From NCBI RefSeq assembly GCF_000243075.1, contig NC_016745.1, positions 1,257,001-1,321,000 on the forward strand: DNA of 64,000 bases, given 5' to 3'. Below are positions 44,195 to 52,740 of the stretch, piece after piece (position 1 is the first letter of the stretch; each line of letters begins with the position of its first letter). The translations under genes and the position numbers were made by a program. Under the pieces are notes generated by a model that ran no database searches, was not told the origin of the DNA, and saw only the letters and a list, made by a program, of their open reading frames with translations. The DNA comes from Oceanimonas sp. GK1. Lineage in GTDB: Bacteria > Pseudomonadota > Gammaproteobacteria > Enterobacterales > Aeromonadaceae.

Positions 44195-45451
44195 ATGGAC
44201 TTACAACACATGGGCCGCGCCGCCCGCGAAGCTTCTTACCTGCTGGCCGAGGCCAGCACCAAGACCAAAAATGCCGCATTGGTGGCCATGGCCGACGCCC
44301 TGGAAGAGCACGCCGACGCCATTCTGGCCGCCAATGCGCAGGATCTGGACGCCGCCCGGGAAAACGGCATCGGGGAGGCCATGCTCGACCGGCTGATGCT
44401 CAACCCCGCGCGGCTCAAGGCCATTGCCGACGATGTGCGCAATGTGGTGCGGCTGCCGGATCCGGTGGGCGCCGAGCTGGAATCCCGGGTGCTGGAAAAC
44501 GGCATGCGGCTGTCCCGCCGCCGGGTGCCGCTGGGGGTGGTGGGGGTGATCTACGAGGCCCGTCCCAATGTCACCATCGACATTGCCGCCCTGTGCCTGA
44601 AAACCGGTAACGCCAGCATATTGCGCGGCGGCCGGGAAACCTTTCACACCAACCAGGAGCTGGTGAAAGTCATTCGCCAGGCCCTGGCCGCCTGCTCGCT
44701 GCCCGAGTCTTGCGTGCAGTACATCGGCGAGCCGGGCCGGGAGTGGGTAAGCGGTCTGCTCAAGCTGGATCAGTACGTGGACATGATCATTCCCCGCGGC
44801 GGTCCCGGTCTGCACCAGTTGTGCAAAGAGCAGGCCACCATTCCGGTGATCATCGGCGGTTTTGGCATCAGCCACACCTATGTGGACGACAGCGCCGATC
44901 TGACCCGGGCCATTGAGGTGATCGACAATGCCAAGACCCACAGGCCCAGTGCCTGCAATGCCCTCGACACCCTGCTTGTGCACGAGGCGGTGGCGGCCGA
45001 GCTGCTGCCTGCCCTGAGCACCCGCATGGCCGACAAGGGCGTGAGCCTGGTGGCCTGTGCCCAATCGCTGCCGCTGCTGCAGTCCGGTTCGGCCACCGTG
45101 CGCGCCGCCGGCGACAACGACTTCGACACCGAGTGGCTGAGCCTGACCCTAGGGGTCAAGCTGGTGAGCGGTGTGGAGGCGGCACTGGCCCACCTGCGCC
45201 AGTTCAATGCCAGCCACTCCGATGCCATTCTCACCAACAGCCTGGCCAGTGCCGAGCGGTTTGTGAACGGTGCGCCCTCGGCGGCGGTCTATGTCAATGC
45301 CTCCACCCGTTTTACCGATGGTGCCCAGTTTGGCCTGGGGGCCGAGGTGGCGGTGTCGACCCAGAAGCTGCACGCCCGGGGCCCCATGGGGCTGGAAGAG
45401 CTGACCAGCTACAAATGGGTAGGCCAGGCGGATTACCTGATCCGCCAGTAA
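44195..45451 (+). CDS. proA: Gamma-glutamyl phosphate reductase
   Basis: ProA reduces gamma-glutamyl phosphate to glutamate semialdehyde with NADPH and acts in a complex with ProB. The 418-residue aldehyde-dehydrogenase-fold protein has [20 protein letters not shown], the nucleotide-binding [11 protein letters not shown], the catalytic Cys in [13 protein letters not shown] (about residue 255) and [20 protein letters not shown] near the C-terminus. It ends the proBA operon; the short zinc-ribbon gene follows 52 bases later. Confidence 0.96.
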   Translation: MDLQHMGRAAREASYLLAEASTKTKNAALVAMADALEEHADAILAANAQDLDAARENGIGEAMLDRLMLNPARLKAIADDVRNVVRLPDPVGAELESRVLENGMRLSRRRVPLGVVGVIYEARPNVTIDIAALCLKTGNASILRGGRETFHTNQELVKVIRQALAACSLPESCVQYIGEPGREWVSGLLKLDQYVDMIIPRGGPGLHQLCKEQATIPVIIGGFGISHTYVDDSADLTRAIEVIDNAKTHRPSACNALDTLLVHEAVAAELLPALSTRMADKGVSLVACAQSLPLLQSGSATVRAAGDNDFDTEWLSLTLGVKLVSGVEAALAHLRQFNASHSDAILTNSLASAERFVNGAPSAAVYVNASTRFTDGAQFGLGAEVAVSTQKLHARGPMGLEELTSYKWVGQADYLIRQ

Positions 45452-45503
45452 GCGCCGGGCCCGCTGGGGCCCCGCTTTGTTGTTGCGAGGGGAGAGGAGT
45501 ATT

Positions 45504-45932
45504 ATGCCGTCCAAGTTGCTGGATGCCCTGTTGCTGGCGATGCCCTTGTCGCCCACGCTGGAGTCCTGGCGTCAGCACCTGATCAACCACCTCAACTACC
45601 CGGTACAGGGGGCCCAGAGCCTGTTTATCGGCGATCCTGTGCTGGTGATAGTGTCGTTCCAGCCAGACCGGGCCGAGGTGCTGCTGCCGTCCATGGAGTG
45701 GCGTCACCATGATATGCAGACCACCAAACCCAGCTCACGGGGCGTGGTGGATGAGCGCAGCGGCAGTCTGGAGCAGTTGCTGGCGCTGGTGGATGAGTGC
45801 ATCGCGTTGCGGCTGAAGTCGTTTCACGAATGCAGCCGCTGTGGCAAACGCTGTGCCCCCGAGGCGCTGGGATCCCTGATGGGCGAGCCCACCTGCCGGG
45901 ACTGCCTCAAGGGCCGGCGGGTGCTTTTCTGA
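45504..45932 (+). CDS. Small protein with C-terminal four-cysteine zinc ribbon
   Basis: The 142-residue protein has an alpha/beta N-terminal part (LLDALLLAMPLSPTLESWRQHL, then SLFIGDPVLVIVSFQPDRAEV) and ends with two CxxC knuckles (FHECSRCGKRC and TCRDCLKGRRVLF) that should bind a zinc ion. I do not recognise a named family. ATG 45504 is preceded by a strong AGGGGAGAGGAG tract. It is on the same strand as proBA, 52 bases downstream, but no functional link is evident; it converges with scsD across a family A repeat. Confidence 0.75.
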   Translation: MPSKLLDALLLAMPLSPTLESWRQHLINHLNYPVQGAQSLFIGDPVLVIVSFQPDRAEVLLPSMEWRHHDMQTTKPSSRGVVDERSGSLEQLLALVDECIALRLKSFHECSRCGKRCAPEALGSLMGEPTCRDCLKGRRVLF

Positions 45933-45940
45933 AAAAGAAG

Positions 45941-45987
45941 TGAATAGGGATTGGTGAATAGGGAATCGTATCCCTAGTCCCCGATCC
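45941..45987. repeat. Family A palindrome overlapping the end of scsD
   Basis: GTGAATAGGGATTGGTGAAT and AGGGAATCG at the left face ATCCCTAGTCCCCGATCC at the right. The right arm contains the last codons and the TAG stop of scsD (45974-45976). It separates two convergent genes. Confidence 0.65.
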
Positions 45988-46462
45988 GAACCAGCCAGCG
46001 CCGAAGCAGCATGCCCGGCAGGGTGGTAAAACCGGTAGTGGCCAGTTTCAGCTCGCCCTGGTGCACCACCATCAGGGTGGGGGTGACGCCAATGCCCAGG
46101 CGGCGCGCCAGCCGGTTGTCCGCATCATTAATCACCTCAAAGTCATGGCCCTTGCCGGCCATATAGGCTGCGACCTTTTGGTCGCTGCCCGAGGCGATGG
46201 CAATGCTCATCACAGTGCCCGGCACCAGGTTGACCATGGGGGATACCAGCCGGCACACGCCGCACCAGCTGGCCCACACATAAAGCAGCACCGGCTCCTG
46301 CCGGCTTTGGGCCGCCAGATCCACGGTGTTGCCGTCCAGGGTGGTCAGGGTGCCCAGCACCTCGGCCGAGGCGGGCAGATCCCGGCTGCGCCACAGATCC
46401 ACCGCCGTCATCACCATGAACATCAGCAGGGCATAGCCCAGCAGCCGTTTCAGCCGGCTCAT
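45974..46462 (-). CDS. scsD: Membrane-anchored thioredoxin-like protein (ScsD/TlpA type)
   Basis: The 162-residue protein has an N-terminal membrane anchor (LLGYALLMFMVMTAVDLW) and a periplasmic thioredoxin fold with the active site WASWCGVCRL (Cys about 68 and 71) and the cis-Pro loop GVTPTLMV. The pairing with a DsbD/ScsB-like protein encoded just upstream, with start and stop overlapping by four bases, points to ScsD of the suppressor-of-copper-sensitivity system, where ScsB passes electrons to periplasmic thioredoxin-like partners. No ScsC-like DsbC/DsbG partner is present. The last residues lie inside a family A repeat. Confidence 0.8.
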   Translation of the reverse strand: MSRLKRLLGYALLMFMVMTAVDLWRSRDLPASAEVLGTLTTLDGNTVDLAAQSRQEPVLLYVWASWCGVCRLVSPMVNLVPGTVMSIAIASGSDQKVAAYMAGKGHDFEVINDADNRLARRLGIGVTPTLMVVHQGELKLATTGFTTLPGMLLRRWLVRIGD

Positions 46463-48501
46463 CGAGCCGCCTCCAGTGCCGACATCACCCGCTCCGTGGT
46501 CAGCAGGACTTCCAGCGCCTGGCCATCGGGGGAGCCCGGGCCGAACACCTGATTAAAGGGAATGCCGGCCCGGCCGTGGGCACGCAGGTAGTCGGTGATG
46601 GCCGGATTGGGCCGGGTCCAGTCGCCCTGCATCAGCACCACGTCATTCTGGCTGAGCGCGTCGTAGACCGGATCCCGCTGAATAACGCCAATCTTGTTGG
46701 CCTGGCAGGTAATGCACCAGTCGGCGGTGATGTCCACGAACACCCGCTTGCCGGCGGCCACTTCCCGTTCGATGCGGGGAATGTCCAGAGGCTGCCAGGC
46801 CAGCGCCGGATTGGCCGGGCTGACCCAGCGCTCCTGGGTCAGCAGGGCCACGCCGCCGAGCACGGCACCCGCCAGGCTGATGCCGGCCAGGCCAAACAGC
46901 AGGGCCTGAACGCCATGGCGGCGCAACAGCGACCACAGCGGCAGTACCACCAGCAGGGCACCCAGCAACAGGCTGAGGGGCGTTCCCAGGGTAGGCGTGA
47001 GCAGCGACAGCAGCCACAGGCTGGTGGCCAGCAACATCAGGCCAAACAGCCATTTGACCTTGACCATCCAGGGGCCGGGTTTGGGCATCAGGCGCACAAA
47101 GCCCGGAAAAGCCGCCAGCAGCAGCCAGGGTAGGGCCATACCCAGCCCCAGGCCGGTAAAGATGGCGATCAGCACCAGCGGCGACGACGCCAGCGCCGCC
47201 GCCACCGCCGTGCCCAGAAAGGGCGCGCTGCAGGGAGTGGCCAGCAGGGTGGCGAACATGCCCTGCATCAGGTGGCTGCCGCCGCCACCGGGGCCCGTGG
47301 CCAGCCAGGTGCTGAGTCGGCTGGGCAGGTGAATTTCAAACAGCCCGAACAGGTTGAGGGAGAACAGCGCGGTGACCGCCAGCATAAAGCCGATAAAGCC
47401 CGGTTGCTGGAACTGAATGCCCCAGCCCAGCTGCGCGCCGGACCAGGTCAGCACCAGCATGAAGGCCGCCAGTCCCCAGAACGACAGCATGATGCCGGCG
47501 GCGGAGAGCAGCAGCGGGCGGCGCACTTCGGCCCGGCTGCGTTGGCCCAGCAACAGGCTGTTGAGCTTGAGTCCCAGCACCGGCAGCACGCAGGGCATGA
47601 CGTTGAGGATCAGCCCGCCCAGCAGGGCGTAGCCCAGTGCCAACCACAGGCCGGCCTGGGCGTGGCCGGTGGCCGGCAGCGCGCCCCGGGCGACGGTGAC
47701 GGTGAGCTCTTCGGCCAGGTTGGCGTCGGCCACGGTCACGGTAAGGGGAGCGCCGTCGAGGTTGAGTTCGGGATCCCAGCTGTTGACGTTAAAGCGGGCC
47801 TCCAGTCGCTCGCCATTGACGCTGAGCACCGGCTGGCTGAACACGGCGGTGTCGGTATCGTCGATAAAAACGACCGGGTCACGCCAGCCAGCGGAATGGT
47901 GCAGTTCCACCGAGACCCGCTCCCGGCCGGCATCCCAGCGGCCGTCACCGGCCTGCACGCGAGAGGCTGGGCGGGGCACTCGGGACAGGGCCTGCTGAAA
48001 GTCATGGTTGGTGGTTTCATTCAGTGCCAGACTCGGGTCGAGGGGCAGCGACAGGGCGTATTCGGTGAGCACACAGATGGTGGTGCAGCTCGGCAGGGTC
48101 AGGGTGGCGTTCAGCACCGCCGGCTCACCGGCATTGGCCGGGGTGATCAGCAGCGGAAAGTTCACATCCTGCTGGTAGCCCTGGGTTTCTATGCCCAGCA
48201 GGTGAAAACGTTCGGGCAGGGGCCAGCGCCAGTCCAGCCCGGCGATGTTGGTCGAGTCCTGCCACTCCAGGCGGGGGGCGATGCCGCCCTCGCCGGGGGA
48301 GCGCCAGTAGGTTTTCCAGTCGTCGGCCAGCTTGACCTGCAGCAGGGCCGCATACTGGCCGTTGGCGCTATCGAGCGGGCCATTCTGCACCAGCCGCACC
48401 TGCACTGGCGGGTGGTCGGGCGCCTGCAGCCAGCCGGTGTCGGCGGCCTGGGCGGTGAGGCTGGCAAGCAGCAGTAAACACAATGAAAAAAGTCGGTACA
48501 C
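46459..48501 (-). CDS. scsB: ScsB-like thiol:disulfide interchange protein (DsbD superfamily)
   Basis: The 680-residue protein has a signal peptide (YRLFSLCLLLLASLTAQA), a periplasmic N-terminal region with two DsbD-alpha-like parts (LPSCTTICVLTEYALSL carries a cysteine pair), an eight-helix core with the redox cysteines in ILNVMPCVLPVLGLKL and LLATPCSAPFLG, and a C-terminal thioredoxin domain with ADWCITCQANK. It would carry electrons from cytoplasmic thioredoxin to periplasmic partners such as ScsD. I chose GTG 48501, eight bases after GGAG and at the signal peptide; an ATG at 48519 is possible. The scs system supports copper tolerance in Salmonella and relatives; here that is inferred. Confidence 0.85.
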   Translation of the reverse strand: MYRLFSLCLLLLASLTAQAADTGWLQAPDHPPVQVRLVQNGPLDSANGQYAALLQVKLADDWKTYWRSPGEGGIAPRLEWQDSTNIAGLDWRWPLPERFHLLGIETQGYQQDVNFPLLITPANAGEPAVLNATLTLPSCTTICVLTEYALSLPLDPSLALNETTNHDFQQALSRVPRPASRVQAGDGRWDAGRERVSVELHHSAGWRDPVVFIDDTDTAVFSQPVLSVNGERLEARFNVNSWDPELNLDGAPLTVTVADANLAEELTVTVARGALPATGHAQAGLWLALGYALLGGLILNVMPCVLPVLGLKLNSLLLGQRSRAEVRRPLLLSAAGIMLSFWGLAAFMLVLTWSGAQLGWGIQFQQPGFIGFMLAVTALFSLNLFGLFEIHLPSRLSTWLATGPGGGGSHLMQGMFATLLATPCSAPFLGTAVAAALASSPLVLIAIFTGLGLGMALPWLLLAAFPGFVRLMPKPGPWMVKVKWLFGLMLLATSLWLLSLLTPTLGTPLSLLLGALLVVLPLWSLLRRHGVQALLFGLAGISLAGAVLGGVALLTQERWVSPANPALAWQPLDIPRIEREVAAGKRVFVDITADWCITCQANKIGVIQRDPVYDALSQNDVVLMQGDWTRPNPAITDYLRAHGRAGIPFNQVFGPGSPDGQALEVLLTTERVMSALEAAR

Positions 48502-48553
48502 GTTGAATTCTCCGGTCATCAAAGCCAAGCATAAGGGGAGTGGGCCTTGACTG

Positions 48554-48901
48554 TCATTCCCGGAATACGCACAGCACCAGGTGACGCCGGTATTCGGGGA
48601 CCGGCTCGGGAGGTGGAATGGGTTGCCGGCCATGGCGGCGCGCCGGGGTCAGCCACCAGCTCAGCAGGGCGAACAGGCCCAGCAGCAGGCTGTCGGGATG
48701 ATCCCAGAAGTGGGTCAGCAACTGCTCCGACAGCGAGCAGCCTTCACCGTCGGTCTGGCCGACGGCGTCGTGGGATTGTTCCAGGTGGGCCTGCTGAGCG
48801 CAGTGGTGCAGCAGGCCGATGCGCTGGCCCAGGCAGAGCACGCCCACCAGCAGCACCAGCGCCATGGCCAGTTGCGCCCGGCTCAGCCCAGCGCCAGCCA
48901 C
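48554..48901 (-). CDS. Small membrane protein, possibly copper-linked
   Basis: The 115-residue protein has two predicted membrane helices (LAMALVLLVGVLCLG and LLLGLFALLSWWLTP) separated by a His/Cys-bearing periplasmic part (GLLHHCAQQAHLEQSHD and GEGCSLSEQLLTHFWDH). The start is GTG 48901, seven bases after GGGAG and overlapping the LysE-family gene by 19 bases, so translation is coupled. scsB starts 52 bases downstream. The His/Cys content and the position suggest a metal-related helper resembling DUF2946-type proteins, but this is a weak guess. Confidence 0.6.
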   Translation of the reverse strand: MAGAGLSRAQLAMALVLLVGVLCLGQRIGLLHHCAQQAHLEQSHDAVGQTDGEGCSLSEQLLTHFWDHPDSLLLGLFALLSWWLTPARRHGRQPIPPPEPVPEYRRHLVLCVFRE

Positions 48902-49485
48902 AGGGCGACTCCCAGCATCAGGCTGCCGGCAATGCGGTTCATCAGCTGTACCTTGCCCTTTTGCTGCAGTACCCGGCTTAAGGTGCGGCCGCCGCTGGCA
49001 TACAGCAGCAGGCAGATGAACTCCAGAGTCAGAATAATCGACACCAGGGTCACCAGCTGGCCGGCCAGCGGTGCCTGATTATCGATAAAGGGCGGCAGCA
49101 GGGCGATGAAAAAGGCCCAGCCCTTGGGGTTGGCAATGGCGGTGACAAAGCCCTGACTGACCAGGGAGGCGGCGGGAATATGGCGCGGACCGACATCCAC
49201 CGGGTTGAGGGCCAGCTTACCCCGGGAGCGCCACAGCTGAAGCCCAAGCCAGGCCAGATAGAGGCCGCCGCCGTATTTGAGCAGCAAAAACAGCTGGGGA
49301 TATTGCAGCATCAGCGCGGCCACGCCAATCACCGCCAGGCAGGCCACCAGACCCACGCCGGCCAGCTCCCCCAGCATCATCCACAGGGCGCGCTTTACCC
49401 CCACCGTCATGCCCAGGGAAAGGGCCAGGGTCATGCACATGCCGGGGGTTACCGACACAAAGAAAAAGGTGGGCACAAACACCAT
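48883..49485 (-). CDS. LysE/RhtB-family exporter
   Basis: The 200-residue protein has about six helices and the LysE/RhtB signature near the N-terminus (FVPTFFFVSVTPGMCMTLALSLGMTVGVKRALW) together with GFVTAIANPKGWAFFIALLP. The family exports amino acids or related metabolites (homoserine, threonine, leucine, cysteine). Specificity cannot be read. It is the first gene of a four-gene minus-strand run with the small membrane protein, scsB and scsD; thiol redox neighbours make a thiol amino acid substrate conceivable but unproven. Confidence 0.85.
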   Translation of the reverse strand: MVFVPTFFFVSVTPGMCMTLALSLGMTVGVKRALWMMLGELAGVGLVACLAVIGVAALMLQYPQLFLLLKYGGGLYLAWLGLQLWRSRGKLALNPVDVGPRHIPAASLVSQGFVTAIANPKGWAFFIALLPPFIDNQAPLAGQLVTLVSIILTLEFICLLLYASGGRTLSRVLQQKGKVQLMNRIAGSLMLGVALWLALG

Positions 49486-49601
49486 TAAAACCGCCGCGTT
49501 AATAGGTCACCTTCCTGACAATAGGGCTATGGTTTAACACAATGTGCGTCATTGTAGGCTAGGTGCCGCATATTAAGCCAGCGTCGGGTGTGGTGGTCGC
49601 A

Positions 49602-50147
49602 TCAGTCGCCGAAGCGGGGGCTCAGCACCAGCCGGCCGGGGACGATGTCCAGGGCCACGGGCACGTTTTTTACCCAGCGGTAGCGGCTATCGTCCAGCCG
49701 GTACACCGGCTGGTTTTCCAGCACGGCGCGCACCAGCTGCATCATGCCCGCCGAGGCGGCGGCCACGTCGCCCTGGTAGCCAAAGGCGTTGACCTGGCTT
49801 TTGAGCAGGGCGAGATCCCGAATAAAGATGGCATTTTTCTGCCGGTCGTACACCGGGCGGCCTTCAAGCTGCAAATCCAGGGCGGCGGGAAAACGGGCGA
49901 TCAGGGCGTTGATGGCGGTTTCACCGCGAATGTCGAGGCGCACCACCTCGCGGCTGTCGGGGCCAATGGTGAGATCCAGGTTGTCGATGCGGGTTTCCAC
50001 CAGCCCCTGGGTAAAGCGGGGCGCCTGCTCTTCCAGCTGGGTGTAGAGTGCCTTTTCCAGCTCGCTTTCGGAGACGCTGTACTGGCTGAAACTGGCGCAG
50101 GCGCTCAGCAGCAGCGCACTCAGGGCAAGGGTAAGGGTTCTGAACAT
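49602..50147 (-). CDS. DUF1439 (YceB-like) lipoprotein
   Basis: The 181-residue protein begins MFRTLTLALSALLLSACAS, a lipoprotein signal with lipobox LSAC, and continues with the DUF1439 pattern (YSVSESELEKALYTQLEEQAPRF, then LTIGPDSREVVRLDIRGE, and the closing VPVALDIVPGRLVLSPRF). These proteins have a lipid-binding-like fold of the BPI/SMP type and unknown function, and resemble YceB of Escherichia coli. ATG 50147 follows AGAGGT; the longer frame upstream runs through the family B repeat and is not part of the gene. Confidence 0.82.
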   Translation of the reverse strand: MFRTLTLALSALLLSACASFSQYSVSESELEKALYTQLEEQAPRFTQGLVETRIDNLDLTIGPDSREVVRLDIRGETAINALIARFPAALDLQLEGRPVYDRQKNAIFIRDLALLKSQVNAFGYQGDVAAASAGMMQLVRAVLENQPVYRLDDSRYRWVKNVPVALDIVPGRLVLSPRFGD

Positions 50148-50164
50148 GGTGTACCTCTGTTTGA

Positions 50165-50254
50165 AGGAAAGACGTAAGATGTGAGAGGTAAGAAGACAAA
50201 GCAAATCCTCACACCACGTCTTACATCTCACGTCATACGTTTTTACGTCTCACC
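50165..50254. repeat. Family B palindrome (GACGTAAGATGTGAG type)
   Basis: AAAGACGTAAGATGTGAGAG at the left pairs with the words CTCACACCACGTCTTACATC and CTCACGTCATACG, CGTCTCACC at the right. The right arm supplies the yaiI stop codon (TGA in GGTGAGACG). It lies between yaiI and the DUF1439 gene, both on the minus strand. Confidence 0.7.
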
Positions 50255-50687
50255 GCAGCAGCCGATCAAGCTGGTTGGCAAAGGCCTGGCGGTCGGCCTG
50301 GCTGAGAGTCGGCGGGCCACCGGTCTGCACGCCGCTGGCACGCAGGGTGTCCATAAAATCGCGCATGGTCAGTTTGGCGCGAATGGTGCCCTTGTCAAAG
50401 CGCTCACCCCGGGGGCTGAGCACCTCGGCGCCCTTGTCCAGGGCCTCGGCGGCCAGGGGAATATCGGCGGTGATCAGCAGATCGCCGGGCTCGAGGCGCT
50501 GCACGATTTCGTTGTCGGCCACGTCAAAACCTTTCGCAACTTGCAACTGGCGCACCAGCTTTGAGGCCGGTACCGGCAACACATGGTTGGCCACCAGAAT
50601 AAGCGGGGTGCCGGTGCGTTCGGCGGCACGCAGCAGGATCTCCCGGATCACCTTGGGGCAGGCATCGGCGTCGACCCAGATCTGCAT
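50250..50687 (-). CDS. yaiI: YaiI/YqxD-family (UPF0178) protein
   Basis: The 145-residue protein matches the UPF0178 family throughout: [24 protein letters not shown] at the start with the acidic DADACP motif of a PIN-like fold, [21 protein letters not shown] in the middle, and [16 protein letters not shown] nuclease-like role is suggested by the PIN-like acidic residues but is not established. Its start overlaps the last base of the upstream DUF2750 gene's stop codon (TGATG), so the two are coupled. Confidence 0.92.
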   Translation of the reverse strand: MQIWVDADACPKVIREILLRAAERTGTPLILVANHVLPVPASKLVRQLQVAKGFDVADNEIVQRLEPGDLLITADIPLAAEALDKGAEVLSPRGERFDKGTIRAKLTMRDFMDTLRASGVQTGGPPTLSQADRQAFANQLDRLLR

Positions 50688-51088
50688 CAGTTGCGCCGCC
50701 CCAGCGACTTTTTGCGATCCAGAGCGTCTTTCAGCTCATAAGGCTCCACCACCACCCCGGTTTCGTCGGCGGTGGGAAAGACCGCCACCAGCAGCTCGTC
50801 GTCGGTCATGCCGGGTACCCAGCGCTTGAGCCACACGTTGAGGCTGATGGCCTCGGGAGTGCAGTCTTTCCAGTCGCCTACGGCCCAGTCTTTGGCGTAG
50901 TCGGCATGGGGCCACACCGGAATGCAGTCTTCGTCATCGTCGGTGGTCAGCATCATGCAGCCGTGCTCGTCGGTGAGGATCCAGATTTCTTCCTGCTCGC
51001 ATACCCGGTTGACGAAGTGGTTGAAGCGCTCGTCATCGCCGAGGGCGAGCACGGTGGCTTTGTCTTGTTCTGTGAGGGAGTAACTCAT
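50687..51088 (-). CDS. DUF2750 family protein
   Basis: The 133-residue cytoplasmic protein matches DUF2750: [27 protein letters not shown] near the N-terminus, [19 protein letters not shown] in the middle and [22 protein letters not shown] toward the end. Function is unknown. It overlaps the yaiI start by one base. The ATG at 51088 gives the family's usual N-terminus ([13 protein letters not shown]). Confidence 0.82.
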   Translation of the reverse strand: MSYSLTEQDKATVLALGDDERFNHFVNRVCEQEEIWILTDEHGCMMLTTDDDEDCIPVWPHADYAKDWAVGDWKDCTPEAISLNVWLKRWVPGMTDDELLVAVFPTADETGVVVEPYELKDALDRKKSLGRRN

Positions 51089-51121
51089 GCCAATTCTCGC
51101 TAAGGGAAATGTGACGCATGT

Positions 51122-51322
51122 TCACATTGCCGGGCCGGTCTTGTCCAGCTTCGCCTTGCCAAAGCGGCTCCAGGCCCGCTCGTGAAAGAAGTAGGCGACG
51201 GTATTGATCATGGGCTCGACCAGCGCGATCAGACCGCCTACCAGCAGGCTGCCGGAGATCAGCCAGGCCACGGTCAGGGCCACGGTAAAATGGACCAAGG
51301 CAAAGGTAAGAGTCTTGTACAT
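51122..51322 (-). CDS. DUF2061 small membrane protein
   Basis: The 66-residue protein has two short membrane helices and the DUF2061 pattern: MYKTLTFALVHFTVALTVAWLISGS followed by LIALVEPMINTVAYFFHERAW. Function is unknown. ATG 51322 follows GGAGA by eight bases and was preferred over an in-frame start nine codons earlier. A Fur-box-like sequence lies 35 bases upstream of this start, so iron-dependent control is possible. Confidence 0.75.
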   Translation of the reverse strand: MYKTLTFALVHFTVALTVAWLISGSLLVGGLIALVEPMINTVAYFFHERAWSRFGKAKLDKTGPAM

Positions 51323-51356
51323 GGCGCGGTTCTCCATTACCAAATTCATAAGTAAA

Positions 51357-51371
51357 TAGTAATGGTTATCA
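51357..51371 (-). promoter_or_regulatory. Fur-box-like sequence
   Basis: On the minus strand TGATAAC-C-ATTACTA resembles the 7-1-7 Fur consensus TGATAAT-N-ATTATCA, matching 11 of 14 informative positions. It lies 35 bases before the DUF2061 start and about 170 bases before aroG. It could occur by chance in this AT-rich intergenic stretch. Confidence 0.3.
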
Positions 51372-51541
51372 GTTAATGCGCTAATCGTTCTTTTTTATCG
51401 GCTCCATCGGTGGTTCCTGTCAAACAAATGGCGTCGGGAGGCAATAGAGCGTTTACAGCCGGACCCTGCTCGGGATAGATTGAAAACAAGTCTTTTCGAT
51501 AGAAACGAGCGAGAAGCTCGGAAATTCAAGCAGGATGGCTC

Positions 51542-52597
51542 ATGCATTTTCAAACCGACGATATCCGCATTAACGAAATCAAAGAATTGCTGCCGCCGGT
51601 GGCCGTGCTGGAAAAATATCCGGCCACCGACACCGCTTCGGCCACCGTGTTTGAATGCCGCGAGGCCATCCACCGCATTCTGACCGGCGAAGACGATCGC
51701 CTGCTGGTAGTGATCGGCCCCTGCTCCATTCATGACACCAAAGCCGCCATTGAATACGGCAAGCGCCTCAAGGTGCTGCGTGAGCGCTATGCCGACACCC
51801 TGGAAGTGGTGATGCGGGTGTATTTTGAAAAACCGCGCACTACCGTGGGCTGGAAGGGGCTGATCAATGACCCTTATCTCGACAACAGCTTTCAGATCAA
51901 CGATGGTCTGCGCATCGGCCGCAAGCTGCTGCTGGATCTCAACGACATGGGCCTGCCCACCGCCAGCGAGTTTCTCGACATGATCACCCCCCAGTACCTG
52001 GCGGATTTGATGAGCTGGGGCGCCATCGGCGCACGCACCACCGAATCCCAGGTGCACCGCGAGCTGGCCTCGGGCCTGTCGTGTCCGGTGGGCTTCAAGA
52101 ACGGGACCGACGGCACCATCAAGGTGGCGGCCGATGCCATTGGCGCCGCCAGCGCCTCGCACCACTTTCTGTCGGTGACCAAGTTCGGTCATTCGGCCAT
52201 CGTCTCCACCGCCGGCAACCCGGACTGCCACATCATTCTGCGGGGCGGCAAGGAGCCCAACTACAGTGCCGAGCACGTGGCCGCGGTGTGCGCCGGGCTG
52301 GAAAAAGCCGAATTGCCGCAAAAGTTGATGATCGACTTCAGTCATGCCAACAGCAGCAAGCAGTACCAGCGCCAGATGGTGGTGGCCGAGGATGTGTGCG
52401 GCCAGCTCGCTGCCGGCCAGCGAGCCATCATGGGGGTGATGGTGGAAAGCCACCTGGTGGAAGGCCGTCAGGATCTGCAGGAAGGCTGCGAGCTGACCTA
52501 CGGCCAGAGCATCACCGACGCCTGCATCGGCTGGAACGACACCGAGAGAATGCTGGCGCAACTGGCAGAAGCCGTGGCTGCCCGCCGCCAGGCGTGA
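51542..52597 (+). CDS. aroG: 3-deoxy-7-phosphoheptulonate synthase, class I (AroG/AroF/AroH type)
   Basis: The enzyme condenses phosphoenolpyruvate and erythrose 4-phosphate in the first step of the shikimate pathway. The 351-residue protein has VIGPCSIHD with the metal Cys (about 60), RVYFEKPRTTVGWKGLINDP with the PEP/E4P-binding Arg and Lys, PVGFKNGTDG, and MIDFSHANSSKQ with the metal-site His. The length fits the feedback-regulated class I alpha type; which amino acid inhibits it cannot be read safely, so the symbol is provisional. A perfect TTTACA with a poor partner half upstream could be a weak TyrR site. A terminator follows. Confidence 0.93.
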   Translation: MHFQTDDIRINEIKELLPPVAVLEKYPATDTASATVFECREAIHRILTGEDDRLLVVIGPCSIHDTKAAIEYGKRLKVLRERYADTLEVVMRVYFEKPRTTVGWKGLINDPYLDNSFQINDGLRIGRKLLLDLNDMGLPTASEFLDMITPQYLADLMSWGAIGARTTESQVHRELASGLSCPVGFKNGTDGTIKVAADAIGAASASHHFLSVTKFGHSAIVSTAGNPDCHIILRGGKEPNYSAEHVAAVCAGLEKAELPQKLMIDFSHANSSKQYQRQMVVAEDVCGQLAAGQRAIMGVMVESHLVEGRQDLQEGCELTYGQSITDACIGWNDTERMLAQLAEAVAARRQA

Positions 52598-52740
52598 ACG
52601 TTTGACGTAAGACGTGAGGGGCAAGGTGTGAGGCGTTGCCCCTGATCTGAACAACAAAAAAGGAGCCGTTAGGCTCCTTTTTTGATGCTGGTTGACGTGG
52701 ATTTTTCGTCTAACGTCTCCGCGTCTCACCTTTCACGGGC
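52598..52740. repeat. Family B palindrome enclosing a terminator
   Basis: Outer left words GACGTAAGACGTGAGGGG and GGTGTGAGGCG are answered on the far side by CGTCTAACGTCTCCGCG and CTCACCTTTCACG. The aroG terminator sits in the middle. The element fills the whole space between the convergent aroG and lipA genes. Confidence 0.65.
52655..52683. terminator. Rho-independent terminator, bidirectional, aroG / lipA
   Basis: AAAAAAGGAGCC and GGCTCCTTTTTT form a perfect twelve-base stem around GTTA, with A and T runs that would allow function in both directions between the convergent genes. Confidence 0.93.

Noticed and set aside
51441-51460. TyrR box upstream of aroG
   Set aside because: One half is perfect (TTTACA), but the partner half (GGCAAT) matches only three of six positions.
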